Shown here: piece by piece, positions 15,568 through 24,435 of the stretch
Numbering within the stretch: position 1 is the first letter of the stretch
How the letters are laid out: each line of letters opens with the position of its first letter
DNA from: a virus
Length of the DNA stretch: 64,000 nucleotides
Virus record (IMG/VR): IMGVR_UViG_3300028801_000008
Span: 37,167 to 101,166 of that record
Direction: 5' to 3' (one strand)
Notes under the pieces: generated by a model
Database searches by the model: none
What the model was told of the DNA's origin: nothing
Seen by the model: only the letters and a program-made list of their open reading frames with translations
Program-made: the position numbers and the translations under genes

Positions 15568-15702
15568 TTACTCAGTGGTTGGTTCGCCGTCGTCTTGCGT
15601 ACTTGGCAAGTGATAGACATGCTCAGGATCAAGCAGTGAATCTACTTCATGCAGTAACCCGGTCAGCACAGTGGTCCAGGCTGCCTCTTTACTACTGCTA
15701 AT
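15568..15702 (-). CDS. possible small acidic protein with non-standard start
   Basis: An open frame of 44 codons directly after the polymerase stop reads as a plausible acidic protein (GLLHEVDSLLDPEHVYHLP, ending EPTTE). It has no ATG; ATT at 15702 has AGGA about nine bases upstream, and a GTG lies further in. It fills an otherwise empty gap. Confidence 0.35.
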   Translation of the reverse strand: MSSSKEAAWTTVLTGLLHEVDSLLDPEHVYHLPSTQDDGEPTTE

Positions 15703-15705
15703 GTT

Positions 15706-17685
15706 TTAATCCTGCCATTTTGTCAAAGTCCCCCAATTAACACCAGATTCGCCTTCCGACAACATGGGAACGTCGGTGGCGATACTACGCATACAATCTT
15801 GCATTATTTTCTGTTCTTCTTTCATTGCTTTAGCAGGTGCACTGAAATTAACTTCGTCATACACAGTGACGACGAATCTGCTATTCTTCTTGGCTTCGTT
15901 ATAACGTATCAATGTTTCTTTCGTTACATCAGCTCCGCTACCTTGCATGAGGTAGTTGAGAAGTTTATATGAAAATGTCATGTCTCTGCCATACAGAGGA
16001 CTGTACTTCGGCTCTTCACAATAGTACAGACGTGACCCAAACGTGCGAATCGGCAAGCCTTCATCCGAGAGCGCCTTCAAACGATTGTCCAGTTCCTTGA
16101 TCGATGGCACAGCCGCGTTGATAGAAGCCTGGATGATCTGCGCAATAGGCTTCTCTTCATCTAGTAGCTGTAGAAGCTGCATCAGGCCGGTTATACCCTG
16201 GCCATACAGACGACCGAACACGCAACTCTTGGCAGTGTCACGGTCGAATCCTTCGCGTAAACACGCTTCAATCAAACGCCGTTCTACTTCTGCACGCACC
16301 AGTTCATGGATGTCGTATTTGCGTTCTGCGTGAAATTTGCCACCAACGCATTGTTTACCTACAGGTGCGCCGCACTTAGAGCATGGCAAATCTATTTGGG
16401 CAGATAAGAAACCTGCCATAACGGGTCCTTCTTCAAAGTGGCCGAACAATCTCAATTCTTGTTGATCGAAATCCCTTTTGCCCCACCGCTGACCCTTATC
16501 CGGTAAGCAGTAACTACGTACGTACGGCAATTCTGGAACCTTCAAGAATGCTGGATGGACGTAACCGGCAGAAGCTGCGCGCTTCCATTTCTTCGGAATA
16601 TTTAAGAAGTTAGGCTTTGAGCAAATGATGCGACCGCTGCGCGCTCCTCCTGTATCGTTGTTACCCTTCGGACTGCGCACCTGCGACCAGTTAGGGTGAA
16701 TGGTACCCTTGCCGGCTGTACCAAGTTCCAACCAAGGCTTGATAAACATCGAGATGGACGTACTCATCTGACCGCGATACTGCAGGGCTTGATACACCTT
16801 CGGGTCTTTGAACTTATTCAACGTAAGTGTCTTCTTACTCACCGACAGATGGCCCTTGGCTGTCTTCTTAAAGTCGCTTACGATTCCTTTATTGTAAAGC
16901 GCCTCGCCAAGCTGCCGATCACTGTCGATGTTCTCAATACCCAGCTTCTTGCGCAGCCAGACATCGGTCTTCTCTACGCCAGCTATCATCGCCGGCAAGT
17001 CACGCTCTAGGCCATTCATGTCCACGCGCATCCCCACCCGCTCGTTCTCCAGCAGTATTGGCATGAGCTTCAATTCACGTTGATACGCTTCCAGCATTCC
17101 GGACTCGACGATATACGGGTAGATCTTATTGAACAACCGACCCATGCGCGTGAGATCGCCTTTGTGGTAGGGCTTGACAATTCGATAAGGCGCTTCGCAG
17201 ATATACGCACCCCATGTGCTGGGCTTCTTACGCGCCGCCTCGATGTTGGCTAGGATCCACTCCTTCAGCTTGTCCTGCTCCTCAGGCGCAATCCCTAGTA
17301 TGCGCTGGGCCGATTCCTTCAACGCTAGAGACGGAGCATGAGGGTTCTCGAGGAAGAGAAGATACATAGTATCGTGACGCTTCCGCCAATCCGGGATTGG
17401 TAGTTCCCAATGTATTTCGGCGACGTCCAGATCGAATTTCTCGTTCTGCCAAAGCACTGGATACTTGCTTTCCTGTGCCTTCTTGAGCTCGCCGCGCGCT
17501 TCCTTCTCTGTGCAATTGTTGTCGAACGCACGCGTTCCATCCCCATGACCCCATGCCATGAGTTTGTAATCTGACTGATCGGGCCACTTAAGAGCGAGCG
17601 AACCCGGCTTCGGTGGGTACTTTGGCCGCGACTGAATACCCTTCGTTTCAAAATCTGCGAGAATCACCTGCGGCGCACGTGGCAT
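15706..17685 (-). CDS. family A DNA polymerase with 3'-5' exonuclease domain and zinc-ribbon insertion
   Basis: 659 residues. The exonuclease begins VILADFETKG (D-x-E) with WQNEKFDLDV. The polymerase has motif A KRDFDQQELRLFGHF, motif B RDTAKSCVFGRLYGQG and motif C VVTVYDEVNFS, with Tyr where His is usual in HDE. Between A and B, CSKCGAPVGKQC...H looks like an inserted zinc ribbon in the fingers region. It would be the replicative enzyme. The start MPRAPQV directly follows the dCTP-deaminase-like gene's stop. Confidence 0.9.
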   Translation of the reverse strand: MPRAPQVILADFETKGIQSRPKYPPKPGSLALKWPDQSDYKLMAWGHGDGTRAFDNNCTEKEARGELKKAQESKYPVLWQNEKFDLDVAEIHWELPIPDWRKRHDTMYLLFLENPHAPSLALKESAQRILGIAPEEQDKLKEWILANIEAARKKPSTWGAYICEAPYRIVKPYHKGDLTRMGRLFNKIYPYIVESGMLEAYQRELKLMPILLENERVGMRVDMNGLERDLPAMIAGVEKTDVWLRKKLGIENIDSDRQLGEALYNKGIVSDFKKTAKGHLSVSKKTLTLNKFKDPKVYQALQYRGQMSTSISMFIKPWLELGTAGKGTIHPNWSQVRSPKGNNDTGGARSGRIICSKPNFLNIPKKWKRAASAGYVHPAFLKVPELPYVRSYCLPDKGQRWGKRDFDQQELRLFGHFEEGPVMAGFLSAQIDLPCSKCGAPVGKQCVGGKFHAERKYDIHELVRAEVERRLIEACLREGFDRDTAKSCVFGRLYGQGITGLMQLLQLLDEEKPIAQIIQASINAAVPSIKELDNRLKALSDEGLPIRTFGSRLYYCEEPKYSPLYGRDMTFSYKLLNYLMQGSGADVTKETLIRYNEAKKNSRFVVTVYDEVNFSAPAKAMKEEQKIMQDCMRSIATDVPMLSEGESGVNWGTLTKWQD

Positions 17686-18117
17686 CTACAGCGCCCCCGT
17701 AATGGCCACTTGGCCCTGGTACTTGCCGCGATAAGGCTCGGTGGCGCTGGTAAGCTTCGCGAAGATGACGTGGGCGAATCGCTGTCCAACAGGCACGTAA
17801 CCCGGCGCGCCGAACTTGGCTATCTCCAGGGTGATACTGCCCTGGAAGCCAGCGTCTATCACAGTCGGTGGCATGATGAAGCCCATACGCGCCCAAGTGG
17901 ACCGTATTTGCACGAACGCCATAAGGTCGTCAGGCATGGTTATAATCTCGCGCGTACGACCTAACGTGAATCCACCTGCGGCCAACAAGTCGCTCTCCAC
18001 CTGACTCACAATCATGTCAATGCCGTTTTGCTGAAACTGATCGTCAGCCAATGCTGGCTCGAACCGTAGCGCACCCCGCTCTACGTACTTCATAAGATCT
18101 TGCCGCGATAGAATCAA
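17686..18117 (-). CDS. dCTP deaminase/dUTPase-family protein
   Basis: 143 residues from a TTG at 18117 giving the family's typical N-terminus MILSRQDLMKYVERG; GGAG lies six bases upstream and TTGA overlaps the preceding gene's stop. Core motifs: QIRSTWARMGF, IDAGFQGSITLEI and VPVGQRFAHVIF. The trimeric family makes dUMP or dUTP from dCTP, or dUMP from dUTP. Supplying dUMP would feed the thymidylate-synthase-like enzyme at 903-1994. The open frame upstream of 18117 is a shadow of neighbouring genes. Confidence 0.8.
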   Translation of the reverse strand: MILSRQDLMKYVERGALRFEPALADDQFQQNGIDMIVSQVESDLLAAGGFTLGRTREIITMPDDLMAFVQIRSTWARMGFIMPPTVIDAGFQGSITLEIAKFGAPGYVPVGQRFAHVIFAKLTSATEPYRGKYQGQVAITGAL

Positions 18118-18218
18118 AACAATCTCCGCTTCGTAAATAGTGCAGGGCCAAAAACCAACGCAAAAGGAATCAAACAAATGATGAGGAAGATGCGCGGGAT
18201 CAGTAAGATCAGTTTCAT
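18114..18218 (-). CDS. 34-residue membrane peptide
   Basis: MKLILLIPRIFLIICLIPFA starts a single hydrophobic segment followed by a basic end (TKRRLF). ATG 18218 has AAAGGAG four bases upstream; its stop overlaps the TTG of the dCTP-deaminase-like gene. One of several such coupled membrane peptides in this genome. Confidence 0.6.
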   Translation of the reverse strand: MKLILLIPRIFLIICLIPFALVFGPALFTKRRLF

Positions 18219-18283
18219 AGTACTCCTTTCTTCGCCGTACTTGGCCAGCAGTGAGGGCTACCGACCAAGTACGACTTAGAATT

Positions 18284-19102
18284 CTACCGCCGTGTAGTCT
18301 TCTTGCCGGCGAACTTGGAATTGGACTTCGACGCAGCCGGAGCCTTCTTCGCGGTCTTATCGGCCACGGAGAACGGCTTCTGAAGTTGCTCCTGCACCTT
18401 GAGCACACGCTTCTCAAGAGCCTGGAGAACGTCGTCGTCGTCAATCAGAGACACCATCTTGAACTCCAGACGAATCTGTGTCTTCGGATCATCGTAACTG
18501 GCAATCTCCGTCACCACGGCCCACGGCGGACGACCATACTCCTCTTCCAACAGGTCGGTGTACTTCTTGTAATGGTTCAGGTTGGTAGGGCTGACACCGG
18601 CATTGGCCATCTCCGCAGCGGCGACGCTGTCAGCGTCCTCGGTGGCGTCATTGCCGGTCAGCAGGCCGAGACGAATAGTATTGCCGCATGCCTTGCCCTT
18701 GCCAACGCGCGCCGTACCGAACTGGTTCTTTTCACAATCGGCGCACTTCACAGCTTGCTTGTCAGGTGCCGACGGGTGAGGAGCCATCTCTGGGTCGTCC
18801 GAGATGACAGAGAACGCGTAGCAATCCGGCGGCAGCGGATTGGACGCATCAAACGGCTGCTCGTTCCAGCGATTGAGCGCGCAGCTGCCGACAATGACGC
18901 ACTCCAGCTTGCCGCCCTTGACTTCGACGTCGCCGATAGAGATGCGTCCACGGCCGAACTTAATACTGACGCCGCCGACTCCGATGTTCTTGGTCTGTTC
19001 CTTTGTTTCTTTGGCGTACTTCGCAAATTTTTCCGTCCAAGGAATTATCGCCGTGGACGTTGTCTTCTTACCTTTGGCTGCTGTCTTCTTTACTACTGGC
19101 AT
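18284..19102 (-). CDS. conserved phage protein near the polymerase, possibly ssDNA-binding
   Basis: 272 residues. Basic N-terminus, a central segment with CADCEKNQFGTARVGKGKAC (zinc-like Cys set), and a C-terminal basic tail AASKSNSKFAGKKTTRR. This pattern (Cys pair, N-x-FG, GKGKAC-N) recurs in phage proteins encoded beside DNA polymerase. A single-strand DNA-binding role is a guess from context and the charged tail. Confidence 0.6.
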   Translation of the reverse strand: MPVVKKTAAKGKKTTSTAIIPWTEKFAKYAKETKEQTKNIGVGGVSIKFGRGRISIGDVEVKGGKLECVIVGSCALNRWNEQPFDASNPLPPDCYAFSVISDDPEMAPHPSAPDKQAVKCADCEKNQFGTARVGKGKACGNTIRLGLLTGNDATEDADSVAAAEMANAGVSPTNLNHYKKYTDLLEEEYGRPPWAVVTEIASYDDPKTQIRLEFKMVSLIDDDDVLQALEKRVLKVQEQLQKPFSVADKTAKKAPAASKSNSKFAGKKTTRR

Positions 19103-19164
19103 TCAGTTCTCCTTGTGCTGCGTTCGTATTGGTGCTTGGTTTCTGCGACGCTGAGCAACCCGAC

Positions 19165-19425
19165 CTAATCGAGCTCGATCATAGCAGCAATGCTGATACT
19201 GTGAATGTGCATAATCTGCGCCTTCTCAAAGTCAGGACGATTGGGCATACCGACGACACGTATCGAGCCGCCGTATATAAAGTCTCGATTCTTGTCTTTC
19301 ACTTCGGCAATCACCACTTCCGTAAACACCGGACTACCAGCAATCATGACGGCAACCGGACGGCCGAACGTGATCAACATTTTCTTTTGGTACAATTCCA
19401 CTTCATCGCTTGCTTCGTTGTTCAT
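19165..19425 (-). CDS. hypothetical protein
   Basis: 86 residues, beta-rich (LITFGRPVAVMIAGSPVF), no recognised family. The start MNNEASDEVE is preceded by AAGGAGAAAG. It lies 12 bases downstream of the SPFH gene's stop. Confidence 0.6.
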   Translation of the reverse strand: MNNEASDEVELYQKKMLITFGRPVAVMIAGSPVFTEVVIAEVKDKNRDFIYGGSIRVVGMPNRPDFEKAQIMHIHSISIAAMIELD

Positions 19426-19437
19426 ACTTTCTCCTTA

Positions 19438-20349
19438 TCACTTCGCCGCCAGCATATGCAACTGCGCGTTGGCCATCGTCGCCTGGAAGTTCTGCAAGCC
19501 CTCCGGTCCAGAGGGCATAAAGACCATGGTGGTGTTGTCAGAGCCGCCGACCTTCTGCATCATGTCGGTCCAGTTGGTGAACAGCAGCAGGAACGTAGCG
19601 TCGTTATCCGACAGGTCGGTACTGCCCTTTATCTTGTCGATCGAGTCAGCCCACCCGTCAGCGATGGCCTTACGCTCGTTAGCCACGCCCAAACCTTCTT
19701 GGCGCTTGACCTCGGCATCAGCCTCAGCCTGCCGCACCTTGAGTATATACTCCGCGTCACCTTGTGCCTTATTAGCCACGGCCAGCCGGGTCTGCTCGTT
19801 GATACTGTTCATGGCCTTGACCACTCCGGCGTCCGGTTGGATGTCAGTGATCATTACTTTGGTGATTTCGACACCGAACTTGGACATCTGTAGTTCAAGT
19901 TCTGCCGACGCCTTGTCCGATACCTGCTGCTGCGACGTGAAGAGTGTGTCCAGGTCCATGTCCGGAATGTGTCCCAACAGGATGTTGGACAGGTAGGAGC
20001 TGATCTGCTCGTTGTTGGTTAGCTTGTAATGATAGTCCTGGATGGCTTGATCCGAACTACCCACCTGCCACTGGCAGGACACCGGCAGCGTGACGAACAC
20101 GTTGTCCTTGGTCTTCGTCTCAATGGTGTCGTCTAGCTGGTACGTGGCCAGCCTAACTAACTCGACAGAGTCCACGAATGGCCGCTTGAAGTTGAGCCCT
20201 GGCCGTGCGATGTGACTGAACTTGCCGAAGCGCGCTACTACAGCCGCTTCCTGCGTAGGCACCGTGTAGAACGACCCGAAGAATATGCTCAGGACTATGA
20301 TGGCTAGAACGCCCAGTCCCACGTACATTGCGATTGTTGCGAAATCCAT
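19438..20349 (-). CDS. SPFH/stomatin-prohibitin family membrane protein
   Basis: 303 residues from ATG 20349 (GGAG upstream). An N-terminal membrane helix (LGVLAIIVLSIFFG, about 10-25) leads into the SPFH core: PTQEAAVVARFGKF, ARPGLNFKRPFVD, LDDTIETKTKDNVFVTLPV and LGHIPDMDLDTLF. An Ala/Glu-rich coiled coil follows (EYILKVRQAEADAEVKRQEG). SPFH proteins form membrane-bound rings such as HflKC. A phage copy may organise membrane sites or interfere with host HflKC/FtsH; this is inferred. Confidence 0.85.
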   Translation of the reverse strand: MDFATIAMYVGLGVLAIIVLSIFFGSFYTVPTQEAAVVARFGKFSHIARPGLNFKRPFVDSVELVRLATYQLDDTIETKTKDNVFVTLPVSCQWQVGSSDQAIQDYHYKLTNNEQISSYLSNILLGHIPDMDLDTLFTSQQQVSDKASAELELQMSKFGVEITKVMITDIQPDAGVVKAMNSINEQTRLAVANKAQGDAEYILKVRQAEADAEVKRQEGLGVANERKAIADGWADSIDKIKGSTDLSDNDATFLLLFTNWTDMMQKVGGSDNTTMVFMPSGPEGLQNFQATMANAQLHMLAAK

Positions 20350-20362
20350 AATGCTCCTTGCA

Positions 20363-20581
20363 CTACATTTTCTTGGTGTGTTTTGGTATCGTGAACGTTG
20401 CATCGGTAGTAGTAAGATCGCTACCTGACGACGTAATGCTAAGTACGGTACCATCTTCAAATTCAAACGTGTAGGTACCGGGTCCATCGCAGTTGACCTG
20501 CGCCTTTGTGATTCGCTGACCGACCAGATGATTCAACTGAATTCGTTCGTCTCGACAGTCTTCGCAGAAATGTTCTCTCAT
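20363..20581 (-). CDS. small hypothetical protein with N-terminal Cys pair
   Basis: 72 residues from ATG 20581 (AAGGA eight bases upstream). FCEDC near the start and a beta-rich body (TYTFEFEDGTVLSI). No family assigned. Confidence 0.55.
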   Translation of the reverse strand: MREHFCEDCRDERIQLNHLVGQRITKAQVNCDGPGTYTFEFEDGTVLSITSSGSDLTTTDATFTIPKHTKKM

Positions 20582-20632
20582 TAGCAATTCCTTAGTAGAT
20601 GGAGGGAAGAATATCTTCTGGATCGACCGGAG

Positions 20633-21151
20633 TTACTTCCCGCTCAACTTCGTCACACTCACTTTCTTTGCATGGAACTTGTCTACGCCCGGAACTTGCT
20701 TCTTCGCGTCCCAGCGCTCCTGTACCGCCGCTCGGTTCACTGCTCGATTGAGTAATTCGAATTCCCCCTTCTTCTTGATGTGGGCGTAGAACTTCTCCCA
20801 ATCCTTCACAACCGGAATAATGGACTCCGTCACCTGCACGCGGCTCTTCAGCCCTTGCACGCCGCTGGACTCGCCCACGGCCAGCTTCTGCACAAAATGC
20901 TCTTCCGTAGCTTTCACCGACGGAAGTAGTAGGTCGTCGAATGGTACTGTAATACTGTTGAGAATCTTGCTGAGTTGTTTCAGATCATAGAGCGAATCGG
21001 CAAGTGCGCCGTACGGAATGCTGTCGGCGTCGAATCCAGCCAGTATCTTCGTCAGTCGCTTCACAGCCGGAGACAGTGCCTTGCTGGCCGCTGTAACCTC
21101 CGGAGTGATGTCCAGCTTGAGTGCGGTCTTAGTGGCCACGCGCTTCACCAA
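20633..21151 (-). CDS. conserved hypothetical protein
   Basis: About 172 residues, mostly helical, Lys/Val-rich, ending FHAKKVSVTKLSGK. The N-terminus is uncertain: TTG 21151 or GTG 21148, with GAGG just upstream. No recognised domain. It overlaps the preceding gene by 23 bases. Confidence 0.6.
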   Translation of the reverse strand: MVKRVATKTALKLDITPEVTAASKALSPAVKRLTKILAGFDADSIPYGALADSLYDLKQLSKILNSITVPFDDLLLPSVKATEEHFVQKLAVGESSGVQGLKSRVQVTESIIPVVKDWEKFYAHIKKKGEFELLNRAVNRAAVQERWDAKKQVPGVDKFHAKKVSVTKLSGK

Positions 21152-21413
21152 CCTCGCTCGTACGAGCCGACGTAGTGTGCAGTTCCAGACTCAGACGAGG
21201 TGCCTGCGCCCTCGACGCCTTCAGCACCAACGCTTGCTGCTTGCCGTCAATCTGCTCCATCGCCAAACGAGCCTTGGACCAAGTCTGCCGAACTTGCTTT
21301 CCGTCGGCGAACAAGTTCCAACGCTTCGTTGTAGGATGCTCAAATAGCACGAAATGAATCCCCTGCCAGCTTGCTGTGTAATCATTGCCTTGCTGTTTCC
21401 ACTGCATGATCAT
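21129..21413 (-). CDS. hypothetical protein
   Basis: 94 residues from ATG 21413, which has GAGGA seven bases upstream; a GTG at 21455 lacks a Shine-Dalgarno. Aromatic strand-rich first half (YTASWQGIHFVLFEH) and a helical tail. No family recognised. Confidence 0.55.
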   Translation of the reverse strand: MIMQWKQQGNDYTASWQGIHFVLFEHPTTKRWNLFADGKQVRQTWSKARLAMEQIDGKQQALVLKASRAQAPRLSLELHTTSARTSEVGEARGH

Positions 21414-21500
21414 TCTGTAGTCCTCGGCTTCTGAGTTACGGTGTAGTTTGGTCACGTACGTCTTGGTATCTAGTTACTGTAAAGTTTGGTTGCTGGCTTA

Positions 21501-21506
21501 ATTATA
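21501..21506 (-). promoter_or_regulatory. TATAAT -10-like element
   Basis: Minus-strand GTTATAATT between the ligase stop and the gene starting at 21413. No clear -35. Confidence 0.35.
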
Positions 21507-21517
21507 ACCCGGATGGG

Positions 21518-22516
21518 CTACAGGTCGCGCGGGTCCCGCCAGCCCAGAAATATCGGCTGTCTAGGTGCGTCCTTGGTGCCTATAAGCTGGTAGCGGAACT
21601 TGATGATCTTACCCGGTAGCGTATTACGCTTCTTCCAGAGCTCCAGGCGCACCGCGTCCGTAAGACCCTGACCGGTGCCGATGCTGAACTGTCGCAGACA
21701 CGCCTCGGACCTGTCACGAAGACATGCTTCACAAGCACACGCCAACGGTCTTACCGTGAACCCTCCCAGTGTCCCCTTCCCGACCTTACCGGCCTTGTGG
21801 CTGGAGCGCTTCATCTTGCCGAGTTCGTTAACCACCCGCTGATTCGTGTTCTCCATTTGCTCGTACGTGCCGATCACCACGGCCTCGGCGTCCACGAACC
21901 GCTTGACGGCGATCAGCCCGCCCTCCTTGACCGTGGAGCGGCCGTGCTTGTACGCGCCGATTGGGTCGCGCAACATGATTCCTTCGTGGCCTAAGCCTGT
22001 CTGCTTTCCTTCGTAAGAGGCCAGCTGCTCCAGAGTCTTGATAACCGTGTGCGGCACGCGACGTATGAAGCGCTCAGTAGTAGAGTGGTTACCAGCAAGA
22101 TTCATGAATGGTCGTTGATCGGCCGTCGATGTCGCATTACTCAGTCGAATCTCGAAGGGCTCCATCTCGTCGTAGCAATCAAATATGTTGAACGTAGCAT
22201 CGTCGGCTGGTTTATCCCGGCTCATGACCACGCTGGTGGAGCGATTGAAGCAGTCCTCAGCCGTGGGCGATCCAACGATAACTTCTCCATCAAGACCGTC
22301 GAGCTCCTCACGCCCCCATAGCTGCTGCATGGCCTTATTGGGGATGAGCTTCAACGATCGGCTGTACAGCCTGCCGTTCTGCACCGTTACGCGTATGCCG
22401 TCCAGCTTCGGCGACGCCAGCCACGTGCGACCGAGCGTGAAGAGCTTCTCCAGGGTGGCGTCTAGTTCCTTGGGATCGGGTTTGGCGGCGAGCATAGGTT
22501 TCCAGAGGTTAGCCAC
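21518..22516 (-). CDS. ATP-dependent DNA ligase
   Basis: 332 residues. Motif I SPKLDGIR with the adenylated Lys (about 37), then LDGEVIVG, NIFDCYDE, HEGIMLRDP and GGLIAVKRF follow the covalent nucleotidyltransferase order. A Cys-rich insertion (CACEACLRDRSEAC, about 260-275) sits in the OB-fold part and may bind zinc. It seals nicks in replication or repair. The gene overlaps the DUF7352-like gene by eight bases. Confidence 0.9.
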   Translation of the reverse strand: MANLWKPMLAAKPDPKELDATLEKLFTLGRTWLASPKLDGIRVTVQNGRLYSRSLKLIPNKAMQQLWGREELDGLDGEVIVGSPTAEDCFNRSTSVVMSRDKPADDATFNIFDCYDEMEPFEIRLSNATSTADQRPFMNLAGNHSTTERFIRRVPHTVIKTLEQLASYEGKQTGLGHEGIMLRDPIGAYKHGRSTVKEGGLIAVKRFVDAEAVVIGTYEQMENTNQRVVNELGKMKRSSHKAGKVGKGTLGGFTVRPLACACEACLRDRSEACLRQFSIGTGQGLTDAVRLELWKKRNTLPGKIIKFRYQLIGTKDAPRQPIFLGWRDPRDL

Positions 22517-22778
22517 GCGGCACCTCGAGAAATACGTGCCAAACGAAGGGTTCCATCACGACTGAACCTAGATACTTCTTTTGTAGCATGCCGTTAATTT
22601 CACGCCCAGTACCATGAATAAACAGCTTGTGCGGCTTCTTAGCCGCGTTTGGGTTCAGGACCTGTACCCAGATACAAAGCTCGCCATTATTCGCGCCAGT
22701 GAATAGTATGGTAGAGCATAATGGCAGCTCCACCGTTTGCTCATCCTCTATCTGTAGTGCATACTTGAAAATCTTCAC
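22509..22778 (-). CDS. DUF7352-like small protein
   Basis: 89 residues from GTG 22778 (GGAGG upstream). KIFKYALQIEDEQTVELP, LCIWVQVLNP, FIHGTGREI and FVWHVFLEV follow the DUF7352 beta-barrel pattern common in phages; no function is known. Confidence 0.7.
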   Translation of the reverse strand: MKIFKYALQIEDEQTVELPLCSTILFTGANNGELCIWVQVLNPNAAKKPHKLFIHGTGREINGMLQKKYLGSVVMEPFVWHVFLEVPRG

Positions 22779-22793
22779 CACAGCCTCCAGAGT

Positions 22794-22952
22794 TTACTCA
22801 TCGGATTCTTCCTCCCCACAGGTTACACACCGGCCCTTGCCATCCTCATTGCCGACATCCTTGTACTTATGACTGCCGATAAGACAGCGCAATGCCTCTA
22901 TCTCATAGTCAGTTAACGGCGCACCGTAGTCCGTGCCATGCTCCCTTGTCAT
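22794..22952 (-). CDS. small hypothetical protein with CxxC
   Basis: 52 residues beginning MTREHGTDYGAPLTDYEIE, with C23 and a C-terminal RCVTCGEE. ATG 22952 has GGAGG six bases upstream. Possibly a single metal site; family unknown. Confidence 0.6.
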   Translation of the reverse strand: MTREHGTDYGAPLTDYEIEALRCLIGSHKYKDVGNEDGKGRCVTCGEEESDE

Positions 22953-22953
22953 C

Positions 22954-23142
22954 TCAAACCTCCTTCTTCACCCTCGTCCTGAACTTCTTCGGCTTTTCCT
23001 GCGTGGCAGTCCACTTGAACCGCACGCCCTTGCGGTCGCGTCGCTTGTAGCCGCGCAGCACGGTCTGCCTGTTCTCGTCCGTAGCCTGCGTGATCAGCTC
23101 CCATTCGTCCTTCGGCACCGACCATCTCCACAAGTGCGCCAT
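22954..23142 (-). CDS. small basic hypothetical protein
   Basis: 62 residues from ATG 23142 (TGATG overlap with the previous stop). Basic C-terminus KPKKFRTRVKKEV, two aromatic clusters. No family recognised. Confidence 0.55.
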   Translation of the reverse strand: MAHLWRWSVPKDEWELITQATDENRQTVLRGYKRRDRKGVRFKWTATQEKPKKFRTRVKKEV

Positions 23143-23489
23143 CAGCGTTTCACCAAGCTTTTCCAGTCGACGACACACCGCGCGGCCTGCGCATCGGTGA
23201 ATGCCGTAACTACGTTGTCGCCAACTTCGCCGTTAAGCGGTCTCCATTGCACCTTTGGCTTGAATCCTGCCGGGCACCGCACACAGACCTGCCATGTATC
23301 GTGTTTTCCGCAATAAAGGTGAACGTCCAGACTTGGACGCAAAGAGCAACCGGTCAAGCCAACTACTACTAACAGAAGTGGTATCAGCTTCATGCTTGTA
23401 TTCCGCTTCTTGACTGGATGGCTGCGCAACCACACGTTCAGGCCGAACAACAATACGAACAGCGCGCTTAGAATCTTGATCTCCGTCAT
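23142..23489 (-). CDS. membrane/lipoprotein-type protein with two possible starts
   Basis: 115 residues from ATG 23489 (GAGG upstream; ATGA overlap with the DHH gene). A membrane segment lies at about 7-22. A second in-frame ATG at 23393 begins a classic lipoprotein signal, MKLIPLLLVVVGLTGC, ending in a lipobox Cys. The mature part has CGKH and CVRCP. An 82-residue outer-membrane or inner-membrane lipoprotein is likely; the longer form may also be made. Confidence 0.6.
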   Translation of the reverse strand: MTEIKILSALFVLLFGLNVWLRSHPVKKRNTSMKLIPLLLVVVGLTGCSLRPSLDVHLYCGKHDTWQVCVRCPAGFKPKVQWRPLNGEVGDNVVTAFTDAQAARCVVDWKSLVKR

Positions 23490-24413
23490 TTTGTCCTCTC
23501 ATAGTCGTACAACCCGAGCATGTGATTCACCAACTCGATGCGGAACCCAGCGGCATGCTTGTGGCCTCCTCCGCCGTACTTCTTGGCTATCTCGCTGACG
23601 TCAGCGCCATCCTCCCTGGAGCGCAGGCTGAACACCGCAAAGCCGTCCTTGTCGCTGTAGTACGTGGCGGCGAATGGCTTACCCTCCGCCATCAAGTTCG
23701 CTGCATCCGAGGCCAGCGTATACGGCATGTTGGCACACGGCACCATGATTCCGCCGATGCTACGACGCATCTTCGTCATGCCGATAAGCTCGCGAACGTC
23801 CTTGTCCTGCTTGCGAAGGATGGCTCGACCGGCCTCCAGCATGCTGGCAAGACCAGGAATAGACTCCATTTGTCGCGATAAGGAACCCCATATTTTGAAG
23901 TCGTAGTCGTAGCTGAACAATACGGCGTTTAGTTCTTTGGTGTACGCGAGAGAAAAGCGCCACAGGTCGCGGTCCTCCACTGCCCTGACCAGCATGGGAA
24001 CCTCGGTGTGCGGATGGAACCACTCCCATGCCAACCGCGCGCCGGACTTGGTCATGTCGAAGATGCACGTCACGTTCGTGACCCCCTTTGCAGTCGTTCA
24101 GCGACCAGAGATTGGACAGGTCCTTCTCGGCCGTCTTGTGGTGGTCCAAGATGGTGATGCTCTTGGCGACACGCTGCATGGCGTCGATGACTTCCAGCTT
24201 GTAGCTGAAGTCCAACAGGTACACGTCACGATCGGTGCAATCCGGAGGAGCCTGTCCGTACACGCCCGGCACGAACTCGGCGTCAGGGTACTGCAGCCAC
24301 ATGGCCCACGCAGCGGTGAAGCCGTCAAGACATGGACTGTGGTGTATTACTAGAGGCGGCTTAGACGTCAGGTTCAAACCTACTCCTTGGTCGTACATTG
24401 CGTCAAATGGCAT
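23486..24413 (-). pseudogene. DHH-family phosphoesterase split by a +1 frameshift
   Basis: Two adjoining frames encode one protein. The first (ATG 24413, AAGGAG upstream) has PPLVIHHSPCLDGF, VYLLDFSY and ILDHHKTAEK, the DHH metal motifs. The second carries a helical part and GGGGHKHAAGF, the DHHA1 substrate motif. Joining needs a +1 shift near AAAGGGGG (24082-24089). The intact family includes NrnA/NrnB-type nano-RNases and cyclic-nucleotide phosphodiesterases. The break may be programmed recoding, a real mutation or a homopolymer sequencing error. Confidence 0.7.
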
Positions 24414-24435
24414 GCTACTTCTCCTTCTGCACCGG

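Noticed and set aside
18251-19168. Plus-strand frame of 305 codons
   Set aside because: Shadow of the 272-residue minus-strand gene.
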